DNA of 64,000 nt from Setophaga petechia (GCA_024362935.1 JANCRA010000018.1:682001-746000); one strand, 5' to 3'; shown: positions 33,313 to 45,167, counted from the first letter of the stretch. Numbers and translations: made by a program. The notes: generated by a model not told the origin, from the sequence alone.

Positions 33313-35767
33313 GCTTGCTTTGGAGCCAGCTAGAGTTATAAATTCTCCCTCCCCCACAGAGCCAAGATGATCTGAGCTGCCTCTGCTCAACACCCCACGG
33401 TTGTCTCTCCAGCCCGAATTAAATATAATCCTCATTATTCTGCCTCTCTGGTGCCTGAGAAACTTGGCAACCTCTCTGGGTGACTCGAGATGCAGCAATT
33501 CCTCCTGCCTTGCCTCTCCTAACCTATTCTAGGAGATGCAATATGCTGCTAAGATTAAGTGTCCAAAATGCTAATATGTCTGAGAAATGCCTCCACTGAC
33601 CTACATCGGGAATGTAGGTCAGAAAGGAGCTATTTTTAACCAAAATGCCCATATTTTTAATTACAGTCCAAAGCAAGCCACGTTCCTGAATCTCCCAGAA
33701 GTTTGCAAAGATTGGATTTTACACTTCACCAGTGTAATTATAGGTACATACTCAGATTTACACACAGTATATACAGCACATACTCAGCGTTTCCGTGACA
33801 CACGAGGCACTCGCTCCTGCTTGGAGCTGACAGCAACTAATTTTAGGAGCATCTCCTCCTTCTCCCTGATGCATACCTGTTAGGGATCCTTCTTATCAGG
33901 GCTTTGTGCTCTGAAGGCTTGGACAGACTCTGCTTGGCTCTGGTTGGCAAAGGCCTGTGACACCAGCATGGCCAACCTGGCCAGGCTGCCAGCAAGCTGA
34001 GGGCACTCCAGGCGGGGCAGAGGGAAGTCTCGAGGTGCAAAACAGCACTCTACAGAAAAACCCAACAGAGAGAACTGTGTTTTCACTCAGTCTCCACTCC
34101 AGGCACAAACAGAGGGCTCAGGGTGTGTCCTCAGCCCAAGGAGGATCTGTGCATGCAGACAGGTAAAAGCAATTCTGGGAATGCCAGCGACCTGCAGGCT
34201 GGTGAGAGCTTGGGCTAAAGGCAGGAAGAACAGGGTCTGGAGCTATTTGTTACCTGCTCTAAAACAAGGGTTTGCAACAAGAATTTCATGTAGTTATTGG
34301 CTGTCTGGAAGCCAGCGAGAGGCACTTGACTTTCAGGTGCTGCTCTCACTGTCAGCCTTGGCAAAATTCCCACTTGTCACAGCTTAGCCACTGCCACTCC
34401 ATCCATCAGCCTCCCTGGCTGCAGTGCCACAGCCCCCCACTGCTAACAGGAATGCATATATTTTTATATATATCTATATATATATATATTTATCTACATA
34501 AATTACTTCCATCCACAATTCTCCATTGGTTTAAAACTGAAGGGGACAATTAAGCATGGACTGAACAATTACTCTCTGCCTGAATCAGTGCCTTGACTCC
34601 TCCTCAGGACCCCTCAGGGCTGGGACTTGCCCTTGTTTTGAAGAAAACACTGACATCAACTGGATCTAAAAAAGACTTTTTACTTGCCATATTTCTTTGC
34701 TTGCCAATACTATCCACTTTCCAAAGCAGCCAGGTTTTTGGATCACTGCAAGAAAACATAACAGAAGTGATGCCACAGGAAATGTCTCTCTGATTATTAA
34801 GAATGCATTTAGCCACAGATTTATTCCAGCAGTGCTTTGGTGACAACTGATCAGTCCTGCCCTTGCATGGCAGTTTAACAGCACCAGAGAAACCTGGATG
34901 TGTTCCCTAAAAAAACAGACAAACTTAACTGACCAGCATCCATTACCAAATCCTAATTTTTGTAAAGCTCATTTTTCACCAAAACACCACAACATGAATT
35001 TTCTCAGAGCTCCCAGCACACACGGGGCTGGTGGCTCCAGTGGTGCAGGACCCCAAGGATTGGATTTCTCAGGTGGAGCAGCTTGGCTGGTCCCATCCAA
35101 CCCTGAAATCTCACGAATGGGGATTTCTGGCATCTCCCTTTGAGTCAGACCGTGCTGGGCACTCCCAGGACACAGCAGAGTGGAGACATTTCAGCTCTGA
35201 GTGGCAATTCCTATGCTCTTTGGAGCACAGCTCCCTCACTCTCCAAGGAAAAAAAGCACAAGAATTAAAGTCCTATCATGAGAATTTTCACACTGCAATG
35301 TTTCCCTCTCTCTGGTCATAGCAGTGATAAAATCAAACTGAACAATTGCAGGGCAAAAAAAACCTGCACAAACCCGAAACATTAATTAACTTTGATTTGG
35401 AAAGCAAAAGCCTCCAAAGTTCAAAGATGGACTCTGGTTCAAGGGTTATTCAGATAATGGGCATTTTGTATATATATTTAAACACGTGAAATAATTTAGA
35501 GACCAAGTACACACCCAAAGGTTTATGTATCTTTCTACAAAACTCAGTTTAGGACAGTTACTGTTGGAACCTGCTTAGTCTTAAACAAGTACAGCCTGAA
35601 AAAATGACCAAAAAATACATCCCTGTAATTCTTTAAGGTGTAATCCACCTACTGTCTCTGGAAAAGCAAAAAAAGCAAGAAAAAATACATATAACCCCCA
35701 TTGGCAATATATTAATGCCACTGTAACATTTGGGGAATATCATTAACTTCAGATAAGGTCCCTGTAG
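33313..35767. other. Intergenic with a perfect hairpin and a TA microsatellite
   Basis: No gene recognised. A perfect 11-bp stem, ctgacctacat / atgtaggtcag with loop cggga, is at 33596-33622. A (TA)n-type run is at 34456-34500. Confidence 0.5.
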
Positions 35768-35974
35768 GACAAAAAGTCCCAAACCTTTCTTCAGCTTTTT
35801 TTTTTTTTGGTTGTTTGGTTTTTAGAGTTACTGTCAAGGACAAAAAGTGCCAAACCTTTCTTCAGCTTTTTTTTTTTTGGTTGTTTGGTTTTTAGAGTTA
35901 CTGGCAAGGACAAAAAGTGCCAAACCTTTCTTCAGCTTTTTTTTTGGTTGTTTGGTTTTTAGAGTTACTGTCAC
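35768..35974. repeat. 70-bp tandem repeat with internal T-run, 3 copies
   Basis: The unit starts ggacaaaaagt and contains ccaaacctttcttcagc, then a T-run, then ggttgtttggtttttagag. Copies start at 35768, 35838 and 35908. The T-run shrinks to 9 in the third copy. Confidence 0.95.
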
Positions 35975-38900
35975 AGGAGTCCCTCCTCAGGAATGGTAGG
36001 GATGGCAGTGCCACCAGAGGCAGCAGCACAAACAAAGTCTTTGCCATTCCAAAAGTGATTTATCACAATTCAGGAATTCCTGCTTGGAATCATTCACACC
36101 CTACTGCAAAACCTGCTCAGTGCAGAGAACCTCCCTCCCTGGCACCGTGCTCCAAGGACAAGCCAAATTGCTGTGCCACATGCCATGGGCAGGATATTCC
36201 TCCACAGGCAGTGGCACTGGCTGGAATTCCCAAGTACAGAGAGAGTCACTCCTTGGCTAACCTGAAATATCTCCTCAGGATTCACAGAATATATAGGATA
36301 TTCTTGAGAGATTTAGAAAATTCTAGTGGAAAAATAAAGATATTAGGAAAAGTAAATGGATATTAAAGATTCAGGATAGGACGTAGGACTTGGTTGTGAA
36401 TATTTTATATTTGCTCTGCCCTCTGTTAGTATCTGTTCTTTTTAAGGCACTCAACAGCTGAGTTTTGCATGTCCACACCTCTAAATAATGCCTAAAAGTA
36501 ACCCCACACTCCAGATCAACATCCTTAACCTTCAAAAACATCAGGATTGATGCACCACCCACCCTCCAGAGACCACCCAGCATGAATGTGGGACAGAGCC
36601 TTCCTAAAGCTCTGCTCTTTGAGCCTTTTCCTCTCATTTTCCCACAAAAATTATCCATCTGACACCATCCTGGTAACACCACAACACTGACCAATTTAGC
36701 AGAGGAAATGCCACCACAGGGAGGTGTTTCCAAATACTTCCACAGGGATCAAAAATAACCTACAGGTGTCACCCCAGCAGCCTCCTGGGGAACTCTGTGC
36801 TTTGCTCTCTGAGTACAGTCAATGGATTCATAGAAATCTGCCAAACTGCCCCAACAACCTGAACTAAAATGAGACAATGACAGAATTTTACAACTGGGAA
36901 ACTGTAAAGATGAAGGAAAGACATTTTAAAGAAGTTGTAGGAAACACAGTTGTCAGAGTCTGTCAATCACAGAAACACAGATGCCCTGGGTTGGAAGGGA
37001 CCTCCATATTCTTGCTCTCAAAGAACAAAGATAATACTAATAAAGTATTTCCAAATAATTTGAAATTGTTACATCAGTAATCTTCTTGGCTACTTGGTCA
37101 CCAATGACATTAAAGCTAAACAAATTTGTCTTTAAAATCAAAAGCCTTAAAGATTGTTCGGTTAATTTGTGAGCGAGATCAATCAGAGAATCACAGAATT
37201 GATGGCAAACCCATTTTCACTGTACCATTACTCATTTTATTCTGAAACAGTCCCATGGAGTACTTGTCTCAAAATACTTGAATCCACTTAATAGATGTTG
37301 TAATTTTCTGAGATCAGATTTTGCTCTTCATTCAAGTCTGTTGACTAAAACTGAGCATAATGTGGTGTCTCAACATTGGCTTCAAGGGAGCAGAGTTGGG
37401 CCTCCCCTCCATTCCCACTCAAGGGTTTGTTCCAAGCACATTCCAATTCTTCCACTGTCCAATCAAATCAGAAATATTTCAAGAACTGGGAAAAAAAAAA
37501 AGTAGTTCCACTCACGCTAGAATTAAAAAATAGGAATTTTTTTACAAAGAGCTGTTGTGAGCTACATCCTGGGTCGATTTGCCTTTCTTCCATGGAGAAA
37601 AAAAATGTGTTGTACTGTGTACAACACAAATACATAATTGAGTACACACAAATTAAGAATTGTGTACACACAAATACATAGATACATAAATTCACTGAGA
37701 ACTTCAGCTACAGATTGAAAACCAAGCCTTGGAAAAACTCAGATAATAAGAACATGCAGCACACAGCAGCCTGATTTCCCAGTGTCCATAAATCCACGTT
37801 GTAAAAGCAAGTGCCTTTGGAAGGAGGGCAATCCTGGAACAAGTTCACCCTGGGGTGGCTGGAGCTCTGCCACGAGCTGTACCCGTGGTAAAGGAATGTC
37901 CTGAGCAGTGAACTCCCACACTCAGGGCCAAATTCTACATGCTGCTGTTCACATGAACATCTCTGTTAAACCTCAACCCCAACCATCACGTCTTCTTCGT
38001 GTGAAGTGGGTACTTGAAGCGAGTGGAGGCAGCACAGAAATCATCAAGTGCTGCTGGCACACCCAAGTGCTTCAGGAGAACAGCCTCACATTTTGGAGAG
38101 ACCTTTTCCCCCTTTCATGGCTCTCAGAGAACAAGTTGGACAAACTCACACATTTCTAGCTTAAAACCAAATCAGTTGTGCTGCCACACTCAAAGGTGGT
38201 TTTGTCTGGAAAGGTCTCTGGCAAAATCTGGAGCTGCCACAGCTTAACTCATGTTCACTGAAGCTCCTAAGAAATGAGATTCTCACTCTCCAATAACACT
38301 CTAAGCAGTAGGCAACAGGCTTTCCAAAATTCACATTATCACTCATACCATAACATTTAACAATTTTCTATCGCTGTTGATACACTCAAGAGATTCCCTG
38401 AAGCCATTTCCAAACAAATATTTTAACCTAGGGTACAATGTGATGGTGACATAAATTACAACATCCAGAAAATACAAAAAGCACCAATAATTGAGCACCA
38501 GGATCATCCTTTCCATTTCCCTGTGTGCAGCTGTTGGCTGGGACTGGGGCTTACCTGGCCTTGCTGTTCTTTTCCACCTGTAGGAAGAATTTCAATGGTC
38601 AGTGAGGGAATAAACCAAACACTTGCTGAAGGTTTTACTACCACAGGTTGAGCTGCTCAGGCTGACACCAGGTACTTGTACAACCATGAAATCGGCTAAA
38701 AAATTATTTATTTCACATAGCATCCCATCAAACAGCTCTAATGCAACTGTAGATCATTTGATTCCTTCCCAGTAGCATTAATGCTACCAATGCTACTGCT
38801 GATAAAGACAGAATTATCATTAATACTCCCTATTAATTAGGAGAAACCCGGGTTGGAGCATGCACAGTGTCACCCACTGCAGGTCAGAGATGATGGATAC

Positions 38901-40010
38901 ACCTTTTTTTCCCCCTGCAGTGGAAAGGAATGCTGCTACCCACTCAGCCTCAGCTCAACACAATGAAAAAGCAAAATAAAAGTCATCAAAACACCCTTTA
39001 GATATCACACTTAGACATTGTCAACACTTCCCAGAGCAAATCATCCCCAAATCATCTCAGTACACAAGGGAAAGGAAGTTTCCTACGCAAGGAAAGAAAA
39101 ATAACTCAACGTAAGCCAAAAATTATCTTTTTTAATACAAAATTCCATTCTCATAGAACAAATTTATTTCCACTCAATAAATAGATCTGCTCACCATCCA
39201 TGGGCGAGATTACTGCCTGTAGTAAGGATGAAATTCTCTTGCCTTTCTGCAGTTTAATTAAAATATAAACATTATTTGCAACCGGCTTTACTCTATTTGG
39301 ATACAAGTATGAACACTTGGGGCTTTTGAGGACATTGCCAAATGTATACAGCACCACTCTCACTGGGGGTTGTACTTTAACCTGATTTATACAGCTCCAC
39401 GCATCACTTGCATGTAGGCTTATCAATGTAATTATTACAATTATGATAAGAAGGATCTGGCCTTTGCACTTGCATGTTTAATACTCTTAGCACGTGCATG
39501 CTCTTCCACTACCTATTAAAAACTCAGCAAAACAAACAAATGAGCAAACCCCAATGGGTCAGAGCTGAAGGCAGCAGTGAGGAAAGACAATCTCAACTCA
39601 AGAGAGGAAATTGCAATGTGTAATATTTTTACTGATGGCATGGAGGGTGATGCCAGCTTTACAGAGCTTTGGAGCTATCCCTCCATCTCCAGACACACAC
39701 AGCTGCTACCAAGGCTGGGGAAATGACTCTCCAAGAGTAAAGCTCACCATGAGCATCCTGCCCAGAGCTGTAAATAGCGACATTGTGGGGAGAGCAAGTA
39801 CTTATGGGTTTATCTCTGTTAAAACACGTTGTGTGGGGTGAAACCGAGCTGCTCCCCAAGGAGAGGACAGGTGACTGGGAAGGGTGACCTTGGCACTGTG
39901 ACCCTCTGCCAGGAGGTGACAGACCCCGCTCCCAGCAGCACCTTTGGGGGAACAACCTCGATTCACCTGGATAACCACCCTGACCGCTGTCCAGACACAT
40001 GGTGCTGATG
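35975..40010. other. Intergenic with a small CR1 fragment
   Basis: No gene recognised. A minus-strand CR1 scrap (cacagatgccctgggttgg, then aagggacctcc) lies at about 36965-37003, and a possible second scrap near 37185-37203. A 16-bp palindrome, gtagcattaatgctac, is at 38772-38787. Confidence 0.4.
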
Positions 40011-40233
40011 GACACATTGGGTATTTCTGGAAAAACCCCACTCTCTGGACACAATTGGGTATTTCTGGGCTGATCCCACTCTCTGCACACATTGGGTATT
40101 TCTGGATTAACCCCACTCTCTGCACACATTGGGTATTTCTGGATTAACCCCACTCTCTGCACACATCGGGTATTTCTGGATTAACCCCACTCTCTGCACA
40201 CATCGGGTATTTCTGGATTAACCCCGCTCTCTG
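40011..40233. repeat. 37-bp minisatellite, 6 copies
   Basis: The unit is cacacattgggtatttctgg plus attaaccccactctctg. The last four copies (from 40086) are nearly identical and the first two are diverged. It ends where the CpG-rich segment begins. Confidence 0.95.
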
Positions 40234-40370
40234 AAGGCCCTCGGGCAGCGCCCGGCTGTGGGGGCCGCCCATGGCGGCCCTGCCCTCCCCGGGACGAGGC
40301 CCCCGCGGGTTCATTCGGCGGGGAGAACGGGGACAGGGAGCGGCGTCGGGAGCTGCTCCAGGCCGGGATG

Positions 40371-40454
40371 GAATCCAGGATCGAGTCCAGGATCAATCCT
40401 GGGATCAATCTCGGGATGAATCCCGGGACCAACCCCGGGATCGAGCCCGGGCGC
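40371..40454. repeat. 12-bp minisatellite, 7 copies
   Basis: Seven exact-length 12-mers, gaatccaggatc drifting to aatcccgggacc and gagcccgggcgc. Successive units gain CCCGGG, so CpG content rises along the array. Confidence 0.9.
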
Positions 40455-40491
40455 TCCGGCCCCGCCGCCGCCCCTCAGCGCTGGGGCTGGG

Positions 40492-40506
40492 GCGCCACCT
40501 GGCGGC
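40492..40506 (-). promoter_or_regulatory. CTCF-like binding motif
   Basis: The minus strand reads GCCGCCAGGTGGCGC, matching the core CTCF consensus CCRSYAGRKGGCRS at every position. It lies in a CpG island in the intergenic space between SI and SLITRK3, a plausible insulator place. Occupancy cannot be judged from sequence, and CpG methylation would affect it. Confidence 0.6.
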
Positions 40507-40545
40507 GGAGAGGGGCCGCGCCCGGCCTGGGACCGCGGGGACAGC

Positions 40546-40625
40546 GCCGGACAGAGGGACACGGCCGGACAGAGGGACACGGCCGGACACAGGGACACCG
40601 CCGGACACAGGGACACCGCCGGCGA
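40546..40625. repeat. 18-bp minisatellite, about 4 copies
   Basis: The unit gccggacagagggacacg repeats with an exact 18-bp period, later units having cacagggacaccg. Confidence 0.9.
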
Positions 40626-41189
40626 CAAGACACCAACGCGGACAAGATACCAACCGGGACCCGCCCGGGCAGGGAAATCCCACGGTCTTTGGTCTCCCTC
40701 CGGTAGCAGCGGGAGAAGGGCGGCGCGGCCGCTGGGATGGATGCTTTGCTTTCCCAGATCGCATCCCCCCATTCCAAAGTGGAAATGCGGTTTAATCCGG
40801 AGGGGAGGGAGCTCTCTGAGTGCTCACCCCACTGCCAGCACCGGCAGCATCCCTGCGATGCCTCCCGGTGCCTCCAGCAGGCCGGGAAGCAGCGCTCCAG
40901 CGGGATGCTCTCCCAATTTTCCCGATATTTTTAACTGTCAGGACAGTGCGGCAGGGATACAGATCGCAAATCGGATTTGTGACAGTCTCGGGTGGTATCT
41001 TGGCAAGAGACGCTGTACAGCGTTTTTTTCCTCTGTTAACATCACAGTGCATCGAACTGTTATTAATAAAATAGCGTTCAAGGTTATGGGGGGAAGGAAA
41101 TCTCTGTGGAGGAAGCTGAAGTTTCAGGTTCAAGCTTTGTATTCCTATATATATATATATACTTGGGGATGTATATATATATATATATA

Positions 41190-42334
41190 TATCTGCATTT
41201 TTTTTCAAAACGTTTTATTAGGAAAGCTATACCAGACGCATCACTGTACAATGATTTAACATTACCTTTACAATTTATATTCACTTGAAATTACAGAATA
41301 AATATATGCACATTGTTGTACCTTTGTGTGTGTGTGTGCGTGTGTGCGTGTATGGGTGCATGAGAGAAAACATTAAAAGTGCTTCCTACAAAGCTGTTCG
41401 TGAGAGGTGCCCATTAGCTTTTGGTTGGTTTTTTTTTCCTTTTTTTTTTTCCCTCTGTATATTTGCATGTCGCTTTTATTAGGAAAGTGCGGATGTCCTC
41501 CAAAAAAAAAAAAACAAACCATGGCGTCATGATGAAGTGTCACTGAGCATCCCCTAGGTGTGTGCGCCACGTGGTGACATCCTTTGGGCTGCTCGGCTCC
41601 GGGTGGCTTCCCCCAGCCCCCGGGACTGCCCCCGGGATTCCCCCCGAGCCCCCCTGGAGGGGCTGGGCTGGGGAGGGTGAGGGTGAGGAGTGTGCGTGCG
41701 AGGGAGGGAGAGAGACAAGAGTGAGACATTCGAGCAAGACCCTCCCCTCCCTTCCCTCTTGCAGTTTCCAGGCATGCAGCAAACTGCGCTCGTTTGCTTC
41801 TTTGCATTATTTTTTTTTCTCTCTCTTTTAAATAAATGTACAGAATCTGTGCCATGATGGGCAAGAAGAAAGCAGGCCAGAAAATGCCATCTTCCCTCCC
41901 CCCTCCCCTCCAAGGGAAAATATCAAGGAAGTTTACTGCCAACGGAAAAAGAAAAAAAAAAAAAAGAAAAAAAAGAGCCAACGAACAAAACAAACAACAA
42001 GAATAAAGAAAACAAAAGAGAAGGGAAAAGAAAAAAGAGAGAAAGAGACACACATAGAATTTACTCAATCAGGATCAATACAAAGATCCCCGATAATAAT
42101 AATAATAATAATATAATAATAATATACCTTTAGACATGGCACAGTCAAAGTCTCAGTTTCAGTATAAAAAATAATGATTGATTAACATCTGCTGGCAAAA
42201 GTCTGCGAAGGCACTTCGTCGATTACTGATCTGAGAAGGGCCCTGCCCCGCAGCGCGCACATCTGGCGGGGCAGAGCGCACAGCTGGATCCTCTGCTCGC
42301 GGGCGGCGGGGCCGGGCGGGCGGCGGGGCGGCGG
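41190..42334 (-). other. SLITRK3: SLITRK3 3' UTR (end inferred)
   Basis: Sequence downstream of the SLITRK3 stop. An AATAAA lies at 41219-41214 (minus strand, context CCTAATAAAAC) and would give a UTR of about 1.1 kb. A second, similar CCTAATAAAAG is at about 41480-41475. T-, A- and GT-rich low-complexity stretches occur: 41322-41360 (GT), 41500-41513 (A), 41952-41974 (A-rich) and 42092-42125 (AAT). Open frames here are low-complexity artefacts. The true cleavage site is not determined. Confidence 0.55.
41214..41219 (-). terminator. SLITRK3: Candidate SLITRK3 polyadenylation signal AATAAA
   Basis: Minus-strand AATAAA followed by T/A-rich sequence (TA repeats at 41149-41191). It is the most distal good signal before the CpG island. 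Confidence 0.45.
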
Positions 42335-45167
42335 TCAGAACCGGTACGTGGTCTTCTCCAGGACTTCGAGGTAATCCGGCTTGGTTTGGAGTTTGGCCCT
42401 TAACTCGAGGTATTCGCTTGTGGGGGTTTGGTGGTCCGGGAAGCCCTTGCCGGCCGCGAAGAGCAGGGTCTCCTTCAGCCGGGCGTCCTGCTGCAGGTCC
42501 GGGTATTGCATGCCGGGGGGGTGGACGTGCAGTTCCTTCAGCTTGGGCACGGTGCCGTAGAGGCAGTCCACGAACCCCACGGCGCAGGGCGGCGGGCGGT
42601 CGCGGTCCCGCGGGGCTCCCCCCGCCGCCGCCGCCGCCGCCCCGAGCGCGCCCGCCGCCAGCCCTCCGCCCGCGGGGTGCTGGGGGTGCACGGCCACGAT
42701 GGTGTTGAGCTGCGAGCTGGACACGGCCAGGCTCCACTCCTGCTCCTTCTCCAGCAAGGTGCGGTAGCTGCTGCCCGGCTCCGGCGCGGCGGCGGGGGCG
42801 GCGGGGTGGGCGAAGCCGCGCTCGCCGCCGCCCCGCAGCAGCTCGGCCGCCTCGCCGCCGCCGCCGCCGCCCGCCGCCTCTTCCTCCTCGCGCGGCTTGT
42901 AGATGGGGTTGTTGCACATCTGGGTCACTGGGTGCGGGATGTAGTCGTAGACGTGGCCCGCCGGGGGCGCCTTCTCCGGGGAGCGCTCCCCGGGCCCCCC
43001 CCCCGCCGCCGCCGCCCCCGCCGCCGCCGCCGCCGCCCTCGGGGAAGAGCCGCGGGCAGCGCAGCGGCACCGCGCCCAGGTCCGCCGCCTCCGCCCGCGG
43101 GCCGCGGAACGGCAGCTTCCGCCGGCGGCGGCGCAGCACGAAGGCGAAGAGCCCGGCGGCCACCAGCACGGCGGAGAAGAAGAGGACGAGGAGGCTGAGG
43201 ATGAGCACGGAGAGCGGCACGGCCGCGGCCGCGGCGGCCGGGGGCAGCTCGTAGGCGGCCGCGCCGGTGGCGGCGGGCGGCGGCGGGGCGGCGGCGGGCG
43301 GCGAGGCGGCGGCGGCGGGGCGCAGGGCGGCGGGGCACAGCGCGGCCAGCTCCAGCGAGCGCAGGTCGCGGCGGGCCAGCGGCTCGGGGCTGGCGCACAG
43401 CACCTCGCCCACCACGCTGACGGAGCTGAGCGCCTCCAGCCACTGCTTGAGCGGCACCAGGTCGCAGGTGCAGTCCCAGGGGTTGAGCTTCAGGTCGATC
43501 TGCACGATGGCGTGCAGGTGCTCCAGCACCCCGGCCACCGGCAGCGCCAGGAAGTGGTTGTTGCGCAGGTTGAGGCGCGCCAGGGAGGTGCCGGCGAAGG
43601 CGTCGGTGGGCAGCGTGCGGAGCAGGTTGTCGTTGAGGAAGAGGAGCTTCAGGTTGGGCATGAGGCTGAAGGCCGCCGGCTGGATTTCCCTGATCAGGTT
43701 GTACTCGAAGTACAGGTAATGCAAACTCTGCAGGCCCCGGAACATGCCCGGGGTGAGCCGCTCGATGTCGTTCCCGTTCAGGTACAGGCTCTTGAGGTTG
43801 GGCAGGTTGATGAACGCCCCGTCCTGCACGTAGGAGATCCGGTTGTTCCCCAGGTGTAAGAGATCCAAGGAGGAAAAATTCCAGAAATCGGAGCGGTAGA
43901 TTTTCTGGATCAAATTCCCGCTCAGGTACAGCTTCTTGGCGTTCAAGGGCCTGGGCAGGAGCTCGGAGATGTTGTGGAATCCCCGCTCCTTGCAGTTGAC
44001 CGTCAGGCCCAGGTCGTTGATGTGCAAACTGCAAGAGCAGCCGGTGGGGCAGATGATGGGGATGGGGGGCCGGGTCTGGTAGGCAGCCACGGGAGGTTGG
44101 TTGGGCCCGGGGTACAGGCCACGGGGGGTCGGGGGAGGCCGGGGCGCCCGGGGCTGCTTGGTGGGCTTGGGCTGCTTGTTGGACGTTTTGTACTCAACAG
44201 AAGAAGCGGTGAAATGGAAGGAGGACAGCATGGAGGAAGGCTTGGTAGGCCACGCGTTCTCCTTGCTGGAGGACAGCTGAGGGATGCCCAGGCTGGCTTC
44301 CACCTCGGAGTCGGACAGCATGGGGCAGAGCTTGCTCCTCTTGATCTCCCGCAGGTCCTTCCCGTGGAAGTGGAAGGGGGTCTCGCAGGTGATGTCCCCC
44401 ACCAGAGCGGTGTAGGGGATGCGCTCCAGCCAGCTCTTGAGCTGCACGATCTCGCACGTACAGTTCCACGGGTTCTCCTCCAGCTGGATCTCCATCAGGC
44501 TCCTGCCAATGTGGTCCAACATCCCGCGGTACGAAAGGACTTTGAGGCGATTCCCCCGCAAGTCCAAGTGGGTTAAGGACACAGACTTAAATAAATTGGT
44601 GGGAAGCATGGGGATAAGATTGTCATTTAGGATAAGGACCCTCAATTTACTTAGGTTTCGAAATGCCCCGCTTTCAATCCGTTTAATGACATTATAATCT
44701 GCCTGCAGATATTCCAGACTTTCCAAACCCAGGAAAGTGTCATTCCTGAAAATGTCCAATTTGTTTTCGTGCAAATATAACCTCTTCAGGACTCGGAGCC
44801 CGTTAAAAGCCCCCGTCTGAATGTCCTGCAGTGCATTGTTCCCAAGGTTAATAGATACAGCATTGTTCAAGTGAAGAAAACTGTTGGTGTACAATTTCCT
44901 CATGGAATTCCTCTGCAGATAAAGTTTAAAAGGTCTCGACCACGACTCTGTTATCTGACTAATATTTATAAATCCCTTGTTGTCACAATGTATATGGAAA
45001 AGGCTCTCCTTCACTTCACAGTAACATGGATCAAAGCAGGGCTCATCCAGTTCCTCCGAGTCCTCTATCAAGGGAATAGGTGTAGTCCATGCTAGAGCAA
45101 TTGTGCTTAGAAGAATTATCCACAACATCCTCCCTTTATGAAGCCTCTCTGCCGTGGAAGGTTTCAT
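42335..45167 (-). CDS. SLITRK3: SLITRK3, SLIT- and NTRK-like protein 3 (one frame break)
   Basis: SLITRK3 is a single-pass postsynaptic adhesion protein that promotes inhibitory synapse formation by binding presynaptic PTP-delta. The start MKPSTAERLHKGRMLW matches mammalian SLITRK3; this ATG (45167) has A at -3, and an adjacent in-frame ATG is at 45170. Order: signal peptide (about 1-28), first LRR unit (LRRNT near 44-70, repeats about 80-225, LRRCT with NPWNCTC near 232-282), Pro-rich linker (330-370), second LRR unit (IICPTGCSC to LRRCT NPWDCTC, about 371-612), Ala/Pro-rich juxtamembrane segment, TM helix (about 650-677), and cytosolic tail ending YLEVLEKTTYRF. The frame breaks after a Gly run at about residue 711-724. 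The expected tail (PGERSPEKAPPAGHVYDYIPHPV onward) continues in the +1 frame to the stop at 42337-42335. Length is about 943 residues against 977 in human. The upstream extension of the open frame is intron. Confidence 0.93.
42995..43004 (-). other. SLITRK3: Homopolymer frameshift in SLITRK3 (10 C on plus strand)
   Basis: The N-terminal frame enters a Gly-encoding G-run and leaves it out of register. Removing one base (or adding two) restores the family-typical SPEKAPP...HVYDYIPHP sequence. Everything on both sides is conserved to the end, so a sequencing or assembly indel in a GC-rich homopolymer is more likely than a null allele. Confidence 0.8.

Larger units (their letters stand above)
40234..41000. 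promoter_or_regulatory. CpG island downstream of SLITRK3
   Basis: A dense CpG, GC-rich stretch (most extreme at 40250-40740) lies between the 37-bp repeat and the end of the SLITRK3 3' UTR. It contains a 12-bp repeat (40371-40454), a CTCF-like site (40492-40506) and an 18-bp repeat (40546-40625). No gene start is evident on either strand. It may be an orphan CpG island or insulator rather than a promoter. Confidence 0.55.

Noticed and set aside
42159..42994. Arg/Pro-rich C-terminal continuation of the first SLITRK3 frame
   Set aside because: It follows the frame break in the C10 run. The family-typical tail is in another frame of the same stretch, ending at 42335.
42418..43859. Plus-strand open frames opposite SLITRK3
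   Set aside because: They are shadows of the GC-rich coding sequence on the other strand, with no similarity to known proteins.
1031..45167. Possible inversion or rearrangement of SI relative to SLITRK3
   Set aside because: Order and orientation agree with the human locus as best I remember it, so no rearrangement is claimed.
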